A DNA stretch of 8,876 nucleotides from CAVPHV01 sp964465915 (lineage in GTDB: Bacteria; Actinomycetota; Acidimicrobiia; Spongiisociales; UBA5794), in the NCBI GenBank assembly GCA_964465915.1, contig CAYXMJ010000130.1, positions 1-8,876 on the forward strand, in the 5' to 3' direction. Made by a program: the position numbers and the translations under genes. Below the pieces are notes generated by a model. That model made no database searches and was not told the origin of the DNA. It saw only the letters and a program-made list of their open reading frames with translations. Position 1 is the stretch's first letter; the number at the start of each line of letters is the position of its first letter. Positions 7,101-8,876 of the stretch are shown here, in pieces.

Positions 7101-8876
7101 TCCACATCAAACTGATCGGATGCGGTCACCTCAGCCACATTCAGATACTCGCCGGCCGTCCCGATCGGGGCATCCACCGTCGCCTCAAACGACACCGTCA
7201 CCGGAGTTGCCGTCGACACCGACAAACCCGACCACGTGATCGTCGAACCAACCAACGACCCACCGGCAGAGATGTTGGAAATGGCCGAGTACCCGGCGGG
7301 CACCAGGTCCTGCACGGCAACACCGGTGGCATCGCCGGGTCCGAGGTTCGACACCGTGAGGGTGAACGCCACCACATCGGCAACATTCGGTGAAGCATCC
7401 GACACCACCTTCGACAACTCCAAGTCCACCCGCTGGGGCACCACCACAGCGTTGTCCTCATCATCCTCAGACTGGTCGCCGTCATCGTTGCCCGGCGTCG
7501 AATCCGGATCAAACTGATCCGCGGCGACGACCTCGGTCACATTGGCGTATCCCGCCGGCGGCGCCAGCACCGTCGCATCAAAGGTCAAGGTAGCGAAGTC
7601 TCCAGCCGCAATCGCGAGGCCGCTCCACGTGATCGTGGAGCCGGCCAACGTGCCACCGTTCGAGATGCTCGTGATGCTCGAGTAACCACCCGGCACCACA
7701 TCCTGCACCGACACACCCGTCGCATCATCCGGACCGGCATTCGACACCGTGATCGTGAACGTCACCACATCACCAACATTCGGAGAACCATCCGACACGC
7801 CCTTGACCAGCGAAAGGTCCGCTGTCTGGGGTGTCAGACCAACGTTGTCTTCATCATCCTCAGACTGGTCGCCGTCATCGTTGCCCGGCGTCGAATCCGG
7901 ATCGAACTGATCCGCGGCGGTGACCTGAGCGATGTTGAGATAGGCGGCCGGCGGCGGCTCCACGGTGGCCTGGAAAGTCAGACTGATTGAGTCAGCAGCA
8001 GCAACCGATAGACCCAGCCAGGTGACCGTCGAACCCGCCAGAGTCCCACCGTTGGAGATGTTGACGATGCTCGAGTAGCCATTCGGGACAATATCCTCGA
8101 CCGCAACCCCGGTTGCGTCCGCGGGACCGGCGTTGTTCACCGTCACCGTGAACGTCACCACTTGACCGACCAGCGGGGCGGTGTCGGAAATCCCCTTGAC
8201 CAACGACAGATCGGCAACCTCCGGGACCACGACAGCGTTGTCCTCATCGTCCTCAGACTGGTCACCATCGTCGTTGCCCGGCGTTGAATCCGGATCAAGC
8301 TGGTCGGATGCGGTCACCTCAGCCACATTCAGATACTCGCCGGCCGTCCCGGTCGGGGCATCCACCGTTGCCTGGAACGTGAGGGCCACCGGGGCCGCCG
8401 TCGTCACCGACAAACCCGACCACGAGATCGTCGCACCTGCCAGCGTGCCGCCGTTCGAGATGCTCGTGATGTTCCAGTACCCGCCCGGCACCACATCCTG
8501 CACCGACACATCCGTCGCGTCATTTGGCCCGGCGTTCGACACCGTGATCGTGAAGGTCACCACATCGCCGACATTCGGCGACCCGTCCGACACACTCTTG
8601 ACCAAGGACAGATCCGCCTCCTGCGGTGTCACCGCGGCACTGTCCTCGTCATCCTCGGACTGATCACCATCGTCATTGCCCGGGGTGCTGTCGGGGTCGT
8701 GCTGATCCGAGGCCGTCACCTCAGCGACATTCACATACTCATCCGCCGCCCCGGTTGGGGCATCCACCGTCGCCTGGAACGTGAGCACCAGCGGAGCCGC
8801 CGTTGTCACCGTCAAACCCGTCCACGAGATCGTCGCACCTGCCAGCGTGCCGCCGTTCGAGATGCTCGTGATGTTC
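4052..8876 (-). CDS. Giant DUF11-repeat, LPXTG-anchored cell-surface protein (5' end off-window)
   Basis: At least 1607 codons are open from the right edge to a TAG at 4052-4054. The frame is still inside a repeat at 8876, so start codon and signal peptide lie outside; the TTG at 8813-8815 is an internal Leu, not a start. Domains in N-to-C order are eight near-identical DUF11-type repeats (8876-5846, first one partial), two divergent DUF11-like domains (5845-5390 and 5389-4910), an SdrD-B-like domain (4909-4562), a last DUF11 domain (4561-4181) and an LPRTG sorting signal (4180-4052). DUF11 (also described as the TIGR01451 repeat) is a beta-sandwich module of large surface proteins; sortase would join the Thr of LPRTG to the cell wall. 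The protein is very rich in Asp, Ser, Thr, Val and Gly. Its only two cysteines are in the last DUF11 domain. Known relatives suggest a stalk or adhesin; ligand and partner are not visible. No sortase gene is in the window. It is convergent with clpB and probably transcribed on its own. Confidence 0.93.
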   Translation of the reverse strand, partial: NITSISNGGTLAGATISWTGLTVTTAAPLVLTFQATVDAPTGAADEYVNVAEVTASDQHDPDSTPGNDDGDQSEDDEDSAAVTPQEADLSLVKSVSDGSPNVGDVVTFTITVSNAGPNDATDVSVQDVVPGGYWNITSISNGGTLAGATISWSGLSVTTAAPVALTFQATVDAPTGTAGEYLNVAEVTASDQLDPDSTPGNDDGDQSEDDEDNAVVVPEVADLSLVKGISDTAPLVGQVVTFTVTVNNAGPADATGVAVEDIVPNGYSSIVNISNGGTLAGSTVTWLGLSVAAADSISLTFQATVEPPPAAYLNIAQVTAADQFDPDSTPGNDDGDQSEDDEDNVGLTPQTADLSLVKGVSDGSPNVGDVVTFTITVSNAGPDDATGVSVQDVVPGGYSSITSISNGGTLAGSTITWSGLAIAAGDFATLTFDATVLAPPAGYANVTEVVAADQFDPDSTPGNDDGDQSEDDEDNAVVVPQRVDLELSKVVSDASPNVADVVAFTLTVSNLGPGDATGVAVQDLVPAGYSAISNISAGGSLVGSTITWSGLSVSTATPVTVSFEATVDAPIGTAGEYLNVAEVTASDQFDVDSTPGNDDGDQSEDDEDNASVVPQRADLELVKSVSDVSPNVGDVVTFTISVSNLGPDDATGVAVQDVVPGGYSAISSISNGGSLVGSTITWSGLSVPAFGSIVVTFEATVVAPPADYGNVAEVTASDQFDPDSVPGNDDGDQSEDDEDNTSVVPQEADLELVKSVSDASPNVGDVVTFTVTVSNRGPDDATGVAVEDTVPAGYSNITSISSGGTLVGSTITWSGLSVSTATPLVLTFDATVVAPTGAAGEYVNVAEVTASDQFDPDSTPGNDDGDQSEDDEDNAAVTPEQADLSLTKTVDDATPVIGDVVTFTITVTNAGPDDATGVAVEDVVPAGYSSISNISGGGTLVGSTITWSGLTVTTGAPAVVTFDATVEAPPADHVNVAEVTASDQFDPDSTPNNDDGDQSEDDEDNAVVSPAVIGLAKAVSSVVNNGDGTYGVTYLLTVENLGGVTVSELAIYDDVVTQFAAISPTGFAAIDGTLAANPGWDGTAASNILAAGQSLDAGDTGTVQISFTVTPGADPGPYDNTATVVGTTPSGGTVTDDSTDGVDPDPDGDGVPVEDDPTPVSFDEAPSIGIAKDVTAGPTSNGDGSFDVTYTLVVENTGDVELAGVQVQDDLATTFAPAQTWSVVTVSSATFTTSGTFDGAADIDLLTGSDTLAVGASGTIDITVVVTPGTELGPYWNTATASGTSPGGTTVGDVSQDGPDVDPDSNGNPTDNNDPTPVVFDELGNVTGAVWVDDDSDGVIDPGETGIGGVTVELIDPGPDGIVGSGDDVVIGTTVTNPDGTYDFIDVPAGDYVVVVDLATVPADLQPTFDPDGVLDGQTPVTVNPGETTENVDFGYVGGFNLVLTKTSSGDPQPNEPLDYTLTVTNQGPATAFGPITVTDEVPAALIINGVSAPGWTCTVNGQTVECVLDGDLAAGGTATITINTTVSGSPGDEITNTAVVVVTGPVGEPDVTDNVDSVTIVIGQLPRTGAELARILVVGLLLLGAGLLLLAVTRRREDEESTASGP
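4562..4909 (-). other. SdrD-B-like domain
   Basis: About 116 residues run from a G-x-V-W-x-D-x-(D/S)-DG start (GAVWVDDDSDGVIDPGETG) through G-V-T-V-E-L, a TNPDGTYDFIDVPAGDYVV segment and a DFGYVG end. This is the typical outline of the SdrD-B / Cna-B-like fold found in Gram-positive adhesins, where the Asp-rich loops bind calcium. The Asp/Gly-rich insert DPGPDGIVGSGDD is a normal loop variant. It sits between the divergent DUF11-like domains and the last DUF11 domain. Confidence 0.8.
4910..5845 (-). other. Two divergent DUF11-like domains between the array and the SdrD-B domain
   Basis: The first domain (5845-5390, 152 residues) starts IGLAKAVSS and the second (5389-4910, 160 residues) starts IGIAKDVTAG. 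Both share N-GDG-(T/S)(Y/F)-VTY, a V-EN-G core, VTPG-x-x-GPY-NTAT and an acidic end of the DPDPDGDG / DPTPV type. They align with each other better than with the eight-repeat array and lack the NDDGDQSEDDED linker. This domain type is common near the end of large bacterial surface proteins. Here they probably extend the stalk between the array and the cell wall. Confidence 0.75.
5846..8876 (-). repeat. Tandem array of DUF11 repeats: seven complete plus one partial
   Basis: Each unit begins with a (A/V)DL(S/E)L-x-K motif and ends with an acidic linker. Unit boundaries on the minus strand are: R1 8876-8621 (partial), R2 8620-8219 (134 aa), R3 8218-7826 (131), R4 7825-7433 (131), R5 7432-7031 (134), R6 7030-6638 (131), R7 6637-6236 (134) and R8 6235-5846 (130). 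Conserved landmarks are SP-N-VGDVV-F-T, V-N-x-GP-DATGV, a VP-GY segment, NIS/SIS-x-GG, V(G/A)S-T-I-T-W-SGL, TF-ATV, NVAEVTASDQFDPDS and NDDGDQSEDDED. The longer units carry a TGxAGEY segment where the shorter ones have a PPA-x-Y type. Unit lengths of 393 or 402 bp keep the frame, so unequal recombination could change copy number without a frameshift. Confidence 0.93.

Noticed and set aside
4658..8663. Several Ser-rich plus-strand open frames opposite the DUF11 array, with a recurring SSSSSDWSPSSLPG-type motif
   Set aside because: The recurrence simply mirrors the acidic linker read on the other strand. They have no own start signals and break off between repeats.
8813..8815. TTG as start codon of the giant surface protein
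   Set aside because: The frame remains open to 8876 and the codons beyond it encode the expected preceding part of the same DUF11 repeat (SISNGGTLAGATISW).
5846..8876. CRISPR array or other non-coding tandem repeat
   Set aside because: Units are about 400 bp, stay in one open frame and differ mainly by synonymous changes, so they are protein-domain repeats.

Overview
The window looks like chromosomal DNA from a high-GC Gram-positive bacterium (Actinobacteria). Three things point that way: GC-rich third codon positions, GTG/TTG start options, and a large surface protein ending in an LPXTG sortase signal followed by a membrane anchor. A lineage such as Acidimicrobiia would fit, but that is a guess. 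No rRNA, tRNA, CRISPR array, insertion sequence or phage gene was recognised.

Layout. Positions 1-1230 hold three minus-strand genes in a row. A 141-aa four-helix membrane protein (805-1230) is followed by a 150-aa membrane protein with about three helices (295-747). Last is the first 84 codons of a gene that runs off the left edge (1-254) and resembles the isoprenylcysteine carboxyl methyltransferase (ICMT)-like membrane methyltransferases. The short spacings allow one operon. A 163-bp divergent intergenic region (1231-1393) carries a perfect TATAAT on the minus strand and an extended -10-like element on the plus strand. The plus strand then encodes a complete, typical ClpB disaggregase (1394-3964).

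An 87-bp gap with a strong 14-bp-stem hairpin (3995-4028) separates clpB from a convergent giant gene on the minus strand (4052-8876). That gene is still open at the right edge, so its start is not in the window. At least 1607 residues are visible. In N-to-C order they are one partial and seven complete near-identical DUF11-type repeats of 130-134 residues, two divergent DUF11-like domains, one SdrD-B-like domain, a final DUF11 domain with the only two cysteines, and an LPRTG / hydrophobic / Arg-rich cell-wall sorting signal. Each of the eight repeats ends with the same invariant acidic linker, NDDGDQSEDDED.

How the parts relate. ClpB is a housekeeping stress chaperone and has no evident functional tie to its neighbours. 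The giant protein is best read as a sortase-anchored, stalk-like surface protein or adhesin. Its repeat array shows purifying selection on the acidic linker together with patchy nucleotide identity between copies, which suggests ongoing recombination or gene conversion. Everything recognisable belongs to known families. The repeat array is the most unusual item in the window; I found no clear sign of a wholly new system.
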